This document shows positions 50,800 to 58,981 of a stretch of DNA of 64,000 nucleotides, one piece after another (positions within the stretch are counted from its first letter, which is position 1; every line of letters starts with the position of its first letter). Source of the DNA: Streptomyces sp. NBC_00554. GTDB taxonomy: Bacteria; Actinomycetota; Actinomycetes; Streptomycetales; Streptomycetaceae. The notes under the pieces are model-generated. The model made no database searches. It was not told where the DNA came from and saw only the letters and a program-made list of their open reading frames with translations. The stretch covers positions 6,510,001-6,574,000 of the forward strand of contig NZ_CP107799.1 of assembly GCF_041431135.1 (NCBI RefSeq), in the 5' to 3' direction. The translations under genes and the position numbers were made by a program.

Positions 50800-52011
50800 T
50801 CAGCGGGAGGTGTCGAAGACCTCGTCGCGGGTGGCCGCCAGGGCGCTCTCCAACGCGCCGCGCAGCACGGGGTGTTCGTGTACGTCGCCGATCACGAGGC
50901 GTGGCCGGGACGCGGCCAGCTCCTCCAGTTCGGCCTGGACCAGGGCGCGCAGCGGTTCGCCGCCCGCGGTGAGGGAGGCGCCGCTGAGCACGACGAGCTC
51001 GGGGTCGAGCACGGAGACGAGCGAGGCCAGACCGGTGGCGAGCCCGGTCGCGTACGTCTTGAGGAGCTGCCGGTGGGGGCCCTCGTTGTGGGAGGCGGCC
51101 TGCTTGACGAGGGCGGCGGCGGCCTCGGCGTACGGACCGCCGGGGACGGGCCGGATACCCAGCTCGCGCGCCAGCTTGGGGATGGCCTGCGAACCGGCCA
51201 GCTCCTGGTAGCCGCCGCTGTTGGCCTTGGTCACCTGGCGCACGAGCGGCGCGCCCGGCACCGGCAGGAAGCCGACCTCGCCGGCGCCGCCGGTCCAGCC
51301 GCGGTGCAGTCGCCCGCCGAGGACGAGCGCGGCACCGAGACCGCCCTCGTTCCACAGCAGTACGAAGTCGTCGTGTCCTTGGGCGGCGCCCAGTCGCTGC
51401 TCGGCGATGGCGACGAGGTTGACGTCGTTCTCGTACTCGACCGGCATGGGTAGCGCGGCGGCGAGTTCGTCGAGGAGGCTCGGGGTGTGCCAGCCGGGAA
51501 GGTGCGAGGCGTAACGCAGCCGCCCGGTGTTGGGGTCGAAGGCGCCGGGCGTTCCGATGACGAGCCGGTGGATGTCGTCGCGGGCCAGCCCCGCCTCCTT
51601 GACCGCGCCGTCGAGGGCGTCGGTGACCTGGCGTACGACGGGCTCGGCGGGGCGCCGGCCGGGTGTGGGCAGCGCGTACTCGCCCACTGTCCGCCCGGTC
51701 ACGTCCGCGACGGCGGCGAGGATGCGCTCGGGGGTGACGTCCAGGCCCGCCGCGTAGGCAGCGCCCGGATTGACCACGTACAACTGGGCGTTGGGGCCCG
51801 GTCGCCCCTCACTGGTCCCGGTGGCGATCACCAGGCCGGCCGCCTCGAGGCGGGCCAGGAGTTGCGAGGCGGTCGGCTTCGAGAGGCCGGTGAGCTTGCC
51901 GATCCTGGTCCGGGTCAGCGGGCCGTGTGCGAGCAGCAGGTCCAGGGCGGCGCGGTCGTTCATGGCGCGCAGGACGCGTGGAGTGCCCGGCGTACCGGCG
52001 GATCCTGCCAT
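50800..52011 (-). CDS. csnR: ROK-family repressor of chitosan-oligosaccharide genes (CsnR-like)
   Basis: 403 residues. N-terminal winged helix (about 15-75): ALDLLLAHGPLTRTRIGKLT, GLSKPTASQLLARLEAAGLV. The ROK sugar-sensing domain follows with AAGLDVTPERILAAVADVTG, VIGTPGAFDPNTG, VEYENDVNLVAIAEQRLGAA and FVLLWNEGGLGAALVLGGRL. The usual ROK zinc Cys cluster is not visible, as expected for many repressors of this kind. CsnR represses its own operon and chitosanase genes until chitosan monomers are present. A CsnR box lies at 52085-52099, about 75 bp upstream of the start. Confidence 0.92.
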   Translation of the reverse strand: MAGSAGTPGTPRVLRAMNDRAALDLLLAHGPLTRTRIGKLTGLSKPTASQLLARLEAAGLVIATGTSEGRPGPNAQLYVVNPGAAYAAGLDVTPERILAAVADVTGRTVGEYALPTPGRRPAEPVVRQVTDALDGAVKEAGLARDDIHRLVIGTPGAFDPNTGRLRYASHLPGWHTPSLLDELAAALPMPVEYENDVNLVAIAEQRLGAAQGHDDFVLLWNEGGLGAALVLGGRLHRGWTGGAGEVGFLPVPGAPLVRQVTKANSGGYQELAGSQAIPKLARELGIRPVPGGPYAEAAAALVKQAASHNEGPHRQLLKTYATGLATGLASLVSVLDPELVVLSGASLTAGGEPLRALVQAELEELAASRPRLVIGDVHEHPVLRGALESALAATRDEVFDTSR

Positions 52012-52084
52012 GTGTGCGACACCTGCCTCTCGACCGCCCAGCTTTTCAGTGATCGCGGGCGGAAGTCCACCGCTTGATCACTGT

Positions 52085-52099
52085 TAGGAAAGTTTCCTA
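52085..52099. promoter_or_regulatory. CsnR box
   Basis: TAGGAAAGTTTCCTA is a 15-bp palindrome around a central G. It contains the AGGAAAGTTTCCT motif known for CsnR operators in front of chitosanase and csn genes. It overlaps or just follows the predicted csnR transcription start. Confidence 0.85.
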
Positions 52100-52111
52100 T
52101 TCGGTGGGAGG

Positions 52112-52141
52112 AACGTAGAACGGCGGCCAAGGGGGCGTCAA
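52112..52141 (-). promoter_or_regulatory. Vegetative-type promoter of the csn operon
   Basis: On the minus strand, TTGACG (52141-52136), an 18-bp spacer, then TACGTT (52117-52112). This places the start site at about 52103, immediately next to the CsnR box, so bound repressor would block transcription. Confidence 0.6.
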
Positions 52142-52146
52142 TAGAA

Positions 52147-52187
52147 ACCGCCCCCGAGGCAACAGACTCGTTACCTGCGGGGGCGGT
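52147..52187 (-). terminator. Hairpin after the Ig-like secreted protein gene
   Basis: ACCGCCCCCG (52147-52156) and CGGGGGCGGT (52178-52187) pair over 10 bp with a 21-nt loop. It lies between the 52226 gene stop and the csn promoter. Confidence 0.6.
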
Positions 52188-52210
52188 GAGGTGGGCGCCG
52201 GGACGCTCGC

Positions 52211-52236
52211 CGTTACTTCACGTCGTTACTTCACGT
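52211..52236 (-). repeat. 13-bp tandem duplication containing a stop codon
   Basis: CGTTACTTCACGT (plus-strand reading) at 52211-52223 and again at 52224-52236. The TAA stop of the secreted-protein gene is 52228-52226, so the second stop in the first copy is a duplicate of the gene's last codons. Confidence 0.95.
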
Positions 52237-53059
52237 CGACGTAGTCACCGGCGGCGGACTTGGCGCCGGTCGTGGTCGTGCCCGCGAACGTGTAGCGGTA
52301 GTAGCCGTCGGCGGAGGCCTTGACGGTGGTGGAGAGGGCGCCGGACGTGCCGGACTTCACCGTCTTCACGTTCTTGTACGTGCTGCTGGACTTGGCCCGG
52401 AACTGGAGGGTCACCGACTGGCCGGTGTAGCCGGAGTACTTGCTCGTCTCCCAGTTGGCGCGGGTCAGGGCGCCCTTGACGGTGAGGGTCGCGCCCTTCT
52501 TCACCGGCTCGGGGGTGGCGTTGGTGGTGAGCTTGGCGGCACGCTTGATCTGCGCGGTGCCGAGACCGCCCCACGCGTCGTAGCCGTACTCGAAGCTGAC
52601 ATGGCCGTCGGAGTCGTCGTTGTCCTCGGCGATGTGGCCGTAGAAGCCGGCGGCCTTCCAGGTGGTCGCGTCCGCGGCCTCGTACAGGTAGTCGTACGGG
52701 TCGAGGGCGATCGTCTCCTTGCAGGACTCGGTCACCGTCGTGGCGGTCGTGGCGGTCGCGGTGCAGACGGGCGCCGCGTCGTTCTCGATCGCGTTCTCGG
52801 GCGTCGCGAGCGAACCGCGGTAGAGCATGATGCCCGCGGCGTTGTTCTTGTAGTCGATCACGAGGTCGGCCGGGCGGGTCAGCGTGTACGTGACCGGGAT
52901 CTTCACCACGGCGGTGGTGCCGACGACGATCGCCTTGCCGCCGTTGACCACCACGCCGGAGAAGGAGAGGTCCGGAGTGGCGGCCGACGCGGTCGGCACA
53001 GCCAGGGCGGACAGAGCCAGAGCACCGGACACAGCGGTGCCTATGGCGAACTTGCGCAT
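52226..53059 (-). CDS. Secreted protein with Ig-like domains, unknown function
   Basis: 277 residues from ATG 53059. Signal peptide MRKFAIGTAVSGALALSALA, cleavage after SASA. The mature N-terminal domain (about 28-170) has SGVVVNGGKAIVVGTTAVVK, PVTYTLTRPADLVIDYKNNA and a single pair of Cys (PVCTATATT...ESCKET), probably a disulfide. The C-terminal domain (about 190-277) is a beta-sandwich of the Ig-like type: PVKKGATLTVKGALTRANWE, VTLQFRAKSSSTYKNVKTVK and YYRYTFAGTTTTGAKS. It has no sortase signal, so it is released or bound non-covalently. It lies between the csn operon and the motif-tag cluster with no clear link to either. Confidence 0.8.
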   Translation of the reverse strand: MRKFAIGTAVSGALALSALAVPTASAATPDLSFSGVVVNGGKAIVVGTTAVVKIPVTYTLTRPADLVIDYKNNAAGIMLYRGSLATPENAIENDAAPVCTATATTATTVTESCKETIALDPYDYLYEAADATTWKAAGFYGHIAEDNDDSDGHVSFEYGYDAWGGLGTAQIKRAAKLTTNATPEPVKKGATLTVKGALTRANWETSKYSGYTGQSVTLQFRAKSSSTYKNVKTVKSGTSGALSTTVKASADGYYRYTFAGTTTTGAKSAAGDYVDVK

Positions 53060-53458
53060 GGATTCCCCACATTCGAAGCGGGCCCCTGGGCGTTGAGCTC
53101 CAGAACAAGGGCCCGCTGTTGGGGTGACATTAGAGGGCCGCGGAGGTGACGGGAATGCGGGGGGTATGTGAAGAAGATTAATTTCGCGCCGGGCCGTCGA
53201 CCTGGCGTCTACCTCGTGTCGGCCACGAGTCGTCGGCGGAACCGGAGCGCGTTCTACACGTGTCACGTGTTCATTACAATCAACGGATGCCCAGGTGGGG
53301 CGGGTTCCGGGGTGCTTGGCGGGGGATTTGCCCTTTTGGGGAGGGCGTATTTGTCGCGTCTTCAGGTATGCGGAATCCGCTGCGCGGCCGTCTTCACAGG
53401 TTCCTGCCCAATGATCCCGCCGCATGAGGGTGAACCGTTCGTCCCGGGGAGGCGACTC
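53060..53458. other. 400-bp intergenic region between divergent genes
   Basis: No supportable gene. A stretch at about 53256-53275 reads ACACGTGTCACGTGTTCATT, two overlapping CACGTG-type palindromes that could be an operator. It should contain promoters for both the secreted-protein gene (minus) and the rightward membrane-protein cluster (plus). Read-through of the downstream gene's frame upstream to 53168 lacks a ribosome-binding site and is not preferred. Confidence 0.5.
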
Positions 53459-54103
53459 GTGAGGCTGTTGATGGCGTGCTGGCGGTCGGCCGCGGCACGG
53501 TGCACCCCGGTGATGTGCGTGAAGCTGGTCCTCGGCCTCTGGCAGGACGGCTTCACGTGGGGAGCCGTGGGCCAGGAATTGGTCTCCAGCGTGCTGGTGT
53601 GGGGAGCCGTGAGCCTCGTATGGGCGGCCGTCGGGTGCCTGAGGCTGGCGAAACTGGCACGCGGCGCCGGTGTGGAACTCTCCGTGCGGGCCCTGGACGA
53701 GAGGCAGATCCACTCGCTTCGTACGGTGGGCGTCTCCGACGGGTGGAAGGAGCGGGTCCGCGGTGAACTGACCGCGTCCGACCGGGTGTTCCTCGTCGCC
53801 GAGAGGGGCCGCGAGGAGATCAGGTTCCGCTGGCGCCCCGGGCGCGTGGACCTGTCCGTCTGGGGATCGCTGGCCTTCGACGCGGACTCCGGGACCGTCC
53901 TGCTCGACATCCGGAACGGAGAGGGCAACTCGGGGGTGGCGGGACTGCGGAAGGGCGCTTCCTTCGTCGCGGTGTGCCAGATAGCGCGGGTTTTGGCGTC
54001 GGCCGGCGTCGAGGGGGATGGGGCGCGGAAGCGCGGGGGCGGCCCGGCGATGGTGCCGGCCGGCGGCAGAGGGGCGGATCGCGAATGGTCTCCGACGGGA
54101 TGA
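53459..54103 (+). CDS. Membrane protein of unknown function, first gene of the 53.5-57 kb cluster
   Basis: 214 residues from GTG 53459, which has GGGGAGGC 6-7 nt upstream; an ATG at 53411 is possible but lacks a site. Two hydrophobic segments near the N-terminus (RLLMACWRSAAARCTPVMCV; QELVSSVLVWGAVSLVWAAV) are followed by a cytosolic alpha/beta region (about 75-180) with IRFRWRPGRVDLSVWGSLAF and GTVLLDIRNGEG, and a Gly/Arg-rich tail. I recognise no family. It overlaps the next gene, and the run of five closely spaced genes suggests one operon. Confidence 0.65.
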   Translation: MRLLMACWRSAAARCTPVMCVKLVLGLWQDGFTWGAVGQELVSSVLVWGAVSLVWAAVGCLRLAKLARGAGVELSVRALDERQIHSLRTVGVSDGWKERVRGELTASDRVFLVAERGREEIRFRWRPGRVDLSVWGSLAFDADSGTVLLDIRNGEGNSGVAGLRKGASFVAVCQIARVLASAGVEGDGARKRGGGPAMVPAGGRGADREWSPTG

Positions 54104-54636
54104 GGGAACTGGCCCGGGCCGAGGGCGAGCTCCTGGCGCGGCGCCTGTACCTGCCGTGGGTGCACGGGGCGGTCGCGGTGGCGGCCGGTGCCGGGGTGTG
54201 GGTGGTTCCGGACGCGTGGGTGCGGGCGGTGGCCTGTGCGGCGGTGCTGTTCACACCGGTCTGGGGCCTGGTGGTCGCGGCGCGGCTGGGGCGCGTCGCG
54301 TGGCTCCATGAGCTGCCCGAGGGAGAGGTTGCCCCGTTCGAGCCCAAGACGTTCGGGCCCAAGGCCCATGTCCGGGGCCTGCGTATCGCGTTCGCGGTGG
54401 CCGGCGGCATCGGCATCGCGGTGACGGCGCTCGTGCCCGAGTCCTGGCTCCGCTGGGGTCTTCCCCTGCTGGCGGCCTGGGCGGTCATTGAAGTCGTACG
54501 CCGTTCCCGTGGGCCCTATCGCCGCGCGGACGAGGTCCGCACTCTGGCGCTCGATGCCCCCTGGCACGAGGATTACCGGGCGCTCATCGAGGACCGGCGG
54601 CGGGCACTGTCCACCGGCCCCGGCGGCGCGGGGTGA
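54085..54636 (+). CDS. Membrane protein of unknown function
   Basis: 183 residues from ATG 54085 (AGGGG about 10 nt upstream); ATG 54100 is the alternative, giving a classic ATGA overlap. Four hydrophobic segments in two pairs (WVHGAVAVAAGAGVWVV, AVACAAVLFTPVWGLVVAAR; IAFAVAGGIGIAVTALV, WGLPLLAAWAVIEVV), separated by a cytosolic loop with HELPEGEVAPFEPKTFGPKA. The C-terminus is charged (APWHEDYRALIEDRRRALS). No known domain. It overlaps the gene before it and is followed 19 bp later by a third membrane protein. Confidence 0.65.
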   Translation: MVSDGMRELARAEGELLARRLYLPWVHGAVAVAAGAGVWVVPDAWVRAVACAAVLFTPVWGLVVAARLGRVAWLHELPEGEVAPFEPKTFGPKAHVRGLRIAFAVAGGIGIAVTALVPESWLRWGLPLLAAWAVIEVVRRSRGPYRRADEVRTLALDAPWHEDYRALIEDRRRALSTGPGGAG

Positions 54637-54655
54637 AGTAGAGGGGGAGCGCCAA

Positions 54656-55033
54656 GTGTCGGGTGCCGTACGGGAAGCCGGAGCCGGTCACACGCCGTCC
54701 GTGTGGCAGCTCGCGAGGCGAAGGCCCTTGCTGTTCGCGCTGTTCGAGACCGTCCTCACCGCGGGGTGCGCCTTCACGTGGTGCGGGGTCGCGGCGCTGA
54801 TCGGCCTTCGGGACCGGGCAGGGGAAGCGGGGGATCCCGAACTCACCTACCGGCACCCCCTGTTCGTCCTCGCCTTCGTGGCGCTGGCCGGCCTTCCGGT
54901 CACCTGGGCCGCGCGCATCTTCCCAAGTCCGCGGCTGCGGAGGGTTCTTGAGCGGGTGTTGGTGGCCCGGCTGGGCTTCTCGGTCCTCGTCTCCGCCGGG
55001 GCCGCACTCCTGTTGGCACTGGGGCTGTACTGA
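54656..55033 (+). CDS. Small membrane protein of unknown function
   Basis: 125 residues from GTG 54656 (GGGGGAG 8 nt upstream). Three hydrophobic helices: LLFALFETVLTAGCAFTWCG, FVLAFVALAGLPVTWAARIF and LGFSVLVSAGAALLLALGLY, with a short acidic loop between the first two. No family recognised. It is the third membrane protein in a row and is followed 110 bp later by the first of the two motif-tagged soluble proteins. Confidence 0.65.
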   Translation: MSGAVREAGAGHTPSVWQLARRRPLLFALFETVLTAGCAFTWCGVAALIGLRDRAGEAGDPELTYRHPLFVLAFVALAGLPVTWAARIFPSPRLRRVLERVLVARLGFSVLVSAGAALLLALGLY

Positions 55034-55143
55034 TCCGTCCGGTGTCGCGGCTTCTCCCCACGAAGTTCGTCATTCCCGTACAACCAAGGGGACTCGGAGT
55101 CCTACGCTGGTCGCTGTACGTATCTGACGCATCGGGGGATTCA

Positions 55144-55473
55144 GTGGCGACCTTCAATATCAACCAACAGAGCGGCAACATCCAGCAGGCCGACGTGATC
55201 CACAACCACGGTGGCGTACCGGGCGAGCTGACGCAGACGCTGACCCGGCTCATCGAAGAGTTGCGGGCGCAGTCCACGCAGGGCGACGACCGTGCGGCCC
55301 TGGCGGCCACCGAGCTCGTCGGTGCGCTGGAGGAGGCCTCGTCCCCCGAGGCGCGTCCGGGCCGGATCCGAGCCGCGCTGACGAAGGCCGCGGAGCTGCT
55401 CGCCGGGGTCGCGACGGCGGCCGGGATCGTCGGCTCGCTCGAGGCGATCGCCGCCGCACTGCCGCTCGGCTGA
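55144..55473 (+). CDS. Small protein with N-terminal Q/N-rich motif and amphipathic helices
   Basis: 109 residues from GTG 55144 (GGGGGA 4 nt upstream). Residues 3-24 (FNINQQSGNIQQADVIHNHG) are Gln/Asn-rich with a Gly turn. After a short break come three helices, ending in the hydrophobic LLAGVATAAGIVGSLEAIAA. The next gene's protein begins with a related segment (FRIDRQQADLIQQADTINNY); aligned, the two share F-x-I...Q...IQQAD-x-I-x-N-x-G. Such short N-terminal tags followed by a small helical domain resemble bacterial amyloid-signalling (BASS/RHIM-like) motifs that link effectors to sensors. No enzyme motif is visible; the function is unknown. Confidence 0.7.
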   Translation: MATFNINQQSGNIQQADVIHNHGGVPGELTQTLTRLIEELRAQSTQGDDRAALAATELVGALEEASSPEARPGRIRAALTKAAELLAGVATAAGIVGSLEAIAAALPLG

Positions 55474-55479
55474 CCCGGC

Positions 55480-55983
55480 ATGGCTGACTTCAGGATCGAC
55501 CGCCAGCAGGCCGACCTCATCCAGCAAGCGGACACCATCAACAACTACGGCCCGCCGCAGGTGGATCACCGGGCGGCGGCCGAGGCGGCGCTCAATGAGC
55601 GGGAGTACGAGAGCGCGATCCGCCATCTGAAACAGGTGCTCGAGACGGATCCCGGCGACAGCCTCGCCCGCTTCCGGCTGGTGGTCGCCGCTCTGCGCGG
55701 CTGCCACCCGGACCGCTACGGCGCGCGGCAGACCCAGGCTCTGACGGAGCGTCTGGTGCGGCTGGCCACCGAGGATCCCGGCTGTCACCACGCCAAGGTC
55801 CTCGCGCTCGTCATCAACGACGCCATGCTCGCCCGCGGCAGCGGTCGGCCGAGGCAGCCGACGCCCGACACCCGTCGGCTCGTCACCCTCGTCGACCCGG
55901 CACGCGGCCGGGAGATCCTCGCGCACGTGCCCGTGCCGGACAGCCCGACATGGGTCCTGCTCGAAGGCTCGCTGCGCCGCTGA
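55480..55983 (+). CDS. TPR-like protein with the same N-terminal Q/N-rich motif
   Basis: 167 residues from ATG 55480, 6 nt after the previous stop. N-terminal motif FRIDRQQADLIQQADTINNY is paralogous to that of the preceding protein. Then a tetratricopeptide unit (RAAAEAALNEREYESAIRHL, KQVLETDPGDSLARFRL) and further helices to about residue 115. The C-terminal part has RRLVTLVDPARGREILAHVP and no recognised domain. TPRs bind peptides, so with the tag it looks like a sensor or scaffold partner to the previous protein. This is inference only. Confidence 0.7.
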   Translation: MADFRIDRQQADLIQQADTINNYGPPQVDHRAAAEAALNEREYESAIRHLKQVLETDPGDSLARFRLVVAALRGCHPDRYGARQTQALTERLVRLATEDPGCHHAKVLALVINDAMLARGSGRPRQPTPDTRRLVTLVDPARGREILAHVPVPDSPTWVLLEGSLRR

Positions 55984-56079
55984 CACCGAGCTCGGCACCC
56001 CACCCTGCTTGATTCCCCGCTCTGCACCCTGCTTGGCATCCCGCTCGCTCATCCCTGTTCGATCTTCAGGAGAACTCAC

Positions 56080-57033
56080 GTGACCACACCCACGCCTCCA
56101 GGGGTACCCACGCGTCCGCCGGCTCAGTGGATCGCCCGCTACTTCGTGGACCCGCCCAATCCGGCCGACCTGAAGGCCGCCCAGCTGAAGATGGCGTTCG
56201 GCGGCGGTGGCCTCGTACTCGGAGTGGTGCTGCTCGCCGCCGGGGGAGACGCTTCCTTCCTGGGCGCCGTCGGGCTGGTGGTCGGCTTCATCCTCGGCGT
56301 CAAGGGCTGGAACGCCAAGCGCGCGTACGACGCCGCGTACGCCCTGGCCATGCCGCGCCCCTCCGACGCGGAGATCGACCAGCTCATCGCCACGGACGCC
56401 TTCTCGATCGTGAACCGGTCGCTGCCGCAGCTCGGACTCACGCCCGCCGACCTGGTGACGCCCCGCGGCGTCACCGGATCCGGCGGGGCGAGCTTCGACG
56501 ACATCGCCGCCAACTCCGGGCCGCAGAGCGGTGTGGGCGGACCCGGGGACAACCAAATGGTGGTCTGGGGCCCCGCGTTCCCCTGCAACAGCGCCTTCGG
56601 CGACGACGGCCGGATGCGGTACTCGAAGTACGAGTTCATGGTGATCTGCCCGACCCACTACCTGCTGGCCATCTACCGCTGCGAACTCGACCTGTACAGC
56701 GGTCAGCTGAAGTCGGAGCAGACGCACGAGTACCACTACCAGGACGTGGTGGCCGTGCGCACCGCGTCCGTGCCGCTACACAGGGGCGGCATCACCATCC
56801 AGCCGAGGGCTTCGCAGCGGGCGGCCTTCGCGCGGTTCGACACCGTTCGGCAGATGCAGATCGTCGTCTCCAGCGGTGACCGCACCTCGGTCACCCTCCG
56901 GGTGTCCAGCGCCGCCGACGTCACCGTCGACTCGAACGACCCGCTGGACTTCCCGCAGGTGCTCGAGAGGGTGCGCGCGACGCTGCGGGAGAAGAAGGGC
57001 GGCGTCCGCGCACCCGACGAGGACCTGCTCTGA
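56080..57033 (+). CDS. Membrane-anchored protein of unknown function in the motif-tag cluster
   Basis: 317 residues from GTG 56080 (AGGAG 7 nt upstream). A Pro-rich N-terminus (residues 1-25), then a pair of hydrophobic helices (about 40-72: MAFGGGGLVLGVVLLAAGGD, AVGLVVGFILGVKGW) and a large cytosolic region to residue 317. That region has KYEFMVICPTHYLLAIYRCE, LDLYSGQLKSEQTHEYHYQD and VVSSGDRTSVTLRVSSAADV, which look like beta-rich PH-like strands. No family recognised. It lies 96 bp after the second tagged protein, in the same direction. Confidence 0.7.
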   Translation: MTTPTPPGVPTRPPAQWIARYFVDPPNPADLKAAQLKMAFGGGGLVLGVVLLAAGGDASFLGAVGLVVGFILGVKGWNAKRAYDAAYALAMPRPSDAEIDQLIATDAFSIVNRSLPQLGLTPADLVTPRGVTGSGGASFDDIAANSGPQSGVGGPGDNQMVVWGPAFPCNSAFGDDGRMRYSKYEFMVICPTHYLLAIYRCELDLYSGQLKSEQTHEYHYQDVVAVRTASVPLHRGGITIQPRASQRAAFARFDTVRQMQIVVSSGDRTSVTLRVSSAADVTVDSNDPLDFPQVLERVRATLREKKGGVRAPDEDLL

Positions 57034-57042
57034 GCGTCGCTG

Positions 57043-58143
57043 CTACTTCGTCACGTTCGGCGGCGTCAGAGGCGAGGCCGCCTGGGACTGCGGGGACGTG
57101 GAGGAGGCGTAGGCGGACGGGGCCGCCATGCCGGCCGTCGGGTCGGCTGGCGCGGCCTCGTCCTCCGTCTGGGCCGGGAGGCCGCCGACGATTCGGATGT
57201 CGGCGGCGTCGAAGGCCCGCTTGATACGCCAGCGCAGCTCGCGTTCGACGATCAGTGCCTTGCCGGGCATCGTCTTCGCCGAGACGCGGACGACCATCGA
57301 GTCGAGGAAGACGTTGTCGAGGCCGAGGACCTCGATCGGGCCCCAGAGACGCTCGTTCCAGGGCTCGGCCTTGCTCATGGTCTCGCCGACCTGGTTGAGG
57401 ACGGCCTGGACGTGGTCCAGGTCCTCCGAGGAACGGACCGTGACGTCGACACCGGCCGTGGCCCAGCCCTGGGAGAGGTTGCCGATGCGCTTGACCTCGC
57501 CGTTGCGGACGTACCAGATCTCGCCGTTGTCGCCGCGGAGCTTCGTCACGCGGAGGCCGACCTCGACGACCTCGCCGGAGGCGACGCCCGCGTCGATCGT
57601 GTCGCCGACGCCGTACTGGTCCTCAAGGATCATGAAGACGCCGGAGAGGAAGTCCGTGACGAGATTGCGGGCGCCGAAACCGATCGCGACGCCCGCGACA
57701 CCCGCCGAGGCGAGCAGCGGCGCCAGGTTGATCTCGAAGGTGCCGAGGACCATCAGCGCGGCCGTGCCCATGATCACGAAGGACGCGACCGAGCGGAGCA
57801 CCGAGCCGATGGCCTGGGAGCGCTGGCGGCGGCGTTCGTTGTTCACGAGGAGGCCACCGAGCGGGGTGCCGTCCACTGCCTGAGCGGTGGAGTTCATGTG
57901 CTCTATCAGCTTGCTGATCGCCCGCCGTACCGCCACTCTCAGCACGGCCGCGATCACCACGATCAGCAGGACCCGCAGGCCGATGCTGAGCCACGTCGAC
58001 CAGTTCTGCTCGACCCAGCTCGCGGCATTGGTCGCGCTTTCCTGGGCGTCCTGAAGCGTTGCGGTCGCCGGGTCGGTCGCCGTCGAGGAAGGAGACGGGG
58101 ACGGCGAAGGCGTGGCGGCGGCCACTAGGACGGACAAGGACAC
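57043..58143 (-). CDS. Mechanosensitive ion channel family protein (MscS-like)
   Basis: 366 residues from GTG 58143 (GGAGG 8 nt upstream); the open frame extends further upstream but only this start has a site. An N-terminal hydrophobic stretch and Ser/Pro-rich linker, then helices at about 55-75 and 115-145 and the pore helix LLASAGVAGVAIGFGARNLV, typical of MscS TM3. The beta domain follows with GVFMILEDQYGVGDTIDAG and LRGDNGEIWYVRNGEVKRIG. The C-terminal ~40 residues are Ala/Pro/Ser-rich and disordered. It opens on membrane tension to release solutes. The gene ends 9 bp from the convergent motif-cluster gene. Confidence 0.92.
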   Translation of the reverse strand: MSLSVLVAAATPSPSPSPSSTATDPATATLQDAQESATNAASWVEQNWSTWLSIGLRVLLIVVIAAVLRVAVRRAISKLIEHMNSTAQAVDGTPLGGLLVNNERRRQRSQAIGSVLRSVASFVIMGTAALMVLGTFEINLAPLLASAGVAGVAIGFGARNLVTDFLSGVFMILEDQYGVGDTIDAGVASGEVVEVGLRVTKLRGDNGEIWYVRNGEVKRIGNLSQGWATAGVDVTVRSSEDLDHVQAVLNQVGETMSKAEPWNERLWGPIEVLGLDNVFLDSMVVRVSAKTMPGKALIVERELRWRIKRAFDAADIRIVGGLPAQTEDEAAPADPTAGMAAPSAYASSTSPQSQAASPLTPPNVTK

Positions 58144-58415
58144 AGCAGGTACCTCCAGGCGTAGCTGTCCGCCCGCGGCAGGGACACATGAGGGGCACCG
58201 ATCGGGCAGAACCACCACACTAACGGGGCATTGTGTGTCGATCGTTGCCATGTGCAGGGGAGAGGCCGTACTCACCTGGGGATGAAGAGTGTGTGGTCGA
58301 AAACACTCCCAGCCCGTTACCGGGACATGGTGGCGCTTCCACCAGGCATTCGGGGACACTGGCCACAGATCGTCCCGGCGCGAGCCACGCGCCGCCGGCG
58401 TACAAGGAGGCATCC
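58144..58415. other. 272-bp divergent intergenic region
   Basis: Nothing beyond promoters is supportable. It separates the MscS gene (minus) and the HNH gene (plus). No hairpin or repeat stood out. Confidence 0.5.
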
Positions 58416-58952
58416 GTGCCGCACGTCCTGGTCCTCAACGCGTCGTACGAGCCGCTCGGCGTCGTACCGCTCCGCCGCGCGCTCGTCCTCGTACTGGAGA
58501 ACAAGGCTGTCAGCCTCGAGGAATCCGGCGCCTTTATGCATAGCGCGACCGTTACTGTCCCCGCACCCAGCGTGGTCCGGCTGAAGAGGTTCGTACGGGT
58601 CCCTTATCGGGGGCCCGTTCCGCTCACCCGTCGCGCGCTCTTCGCCCGCGACGGCGGCCGGTGCATGTACTGCGGTGGCGTCGCAACCAGCGTCGACCAC
58701 GTCATCCCGCGCTCCCGCGGAGGTCAGCACGCCTGGGAGAACGTGGTGGCTTCATGCCGCCGCTGCAACCACACCAAGGCCGACCGTCACCTGGTCGAGA
58801 TCGGCTGGCGCCTGCGCCATAAACCCGCCCCGCCATCGGGGCTCGCCTGGCGCATCATCGGAACCGGACATAGGGACCCGCGCTGGCTGCCTTACCTGCA
58901 GCCGTACGGCGCGGAAGACGCGATGGCCCGGATCGACGGCATTTCCGCCTGA
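58416..58952 (+). CDS. HNH endonuclease
   Basis: 178 residues from GTG 58416, whose RBS AAGGAGG lies 5 nt upstream. An N-terminal region (VLVLNASYEPLGVVPLRRAL, VLVLENKAVSLEESGAFM) is typical of the actinobacterial HNH family that starts LVLNATYEPL. The nuclease domain (about 80-130) has CMYCGG, SVDHVIPRSRGGQHAWENVV and ASCRRCNHTKADR, that is two CxxC pairs plus the His and Asn of HNH. It cuts DNA using a metal ion; the biological role of this group is unclear. The gene stands alone and ends at a perfect hairpin (58982-59018). Confidence 0.93.
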   Translation: MPHVLVLNASYEPLGVVPLRRALVLVLENKAVSLEESGAFMHSATVTVPAPSVVRLKRFVRVPYRGPVPLTRRALFARDGGRCMYCGGVATSVDHVIPRSRGGQHAWENVVASCRRCNHTKADRHLVEIGWRLRHKPAPPSGLAWRIIGTGHRDPRWLPYLQPYGAEDAMARIDGISA

Positions 58953-58981
58953 CGATCCGGGCCTTCGTCTTGCCTCGTTCC

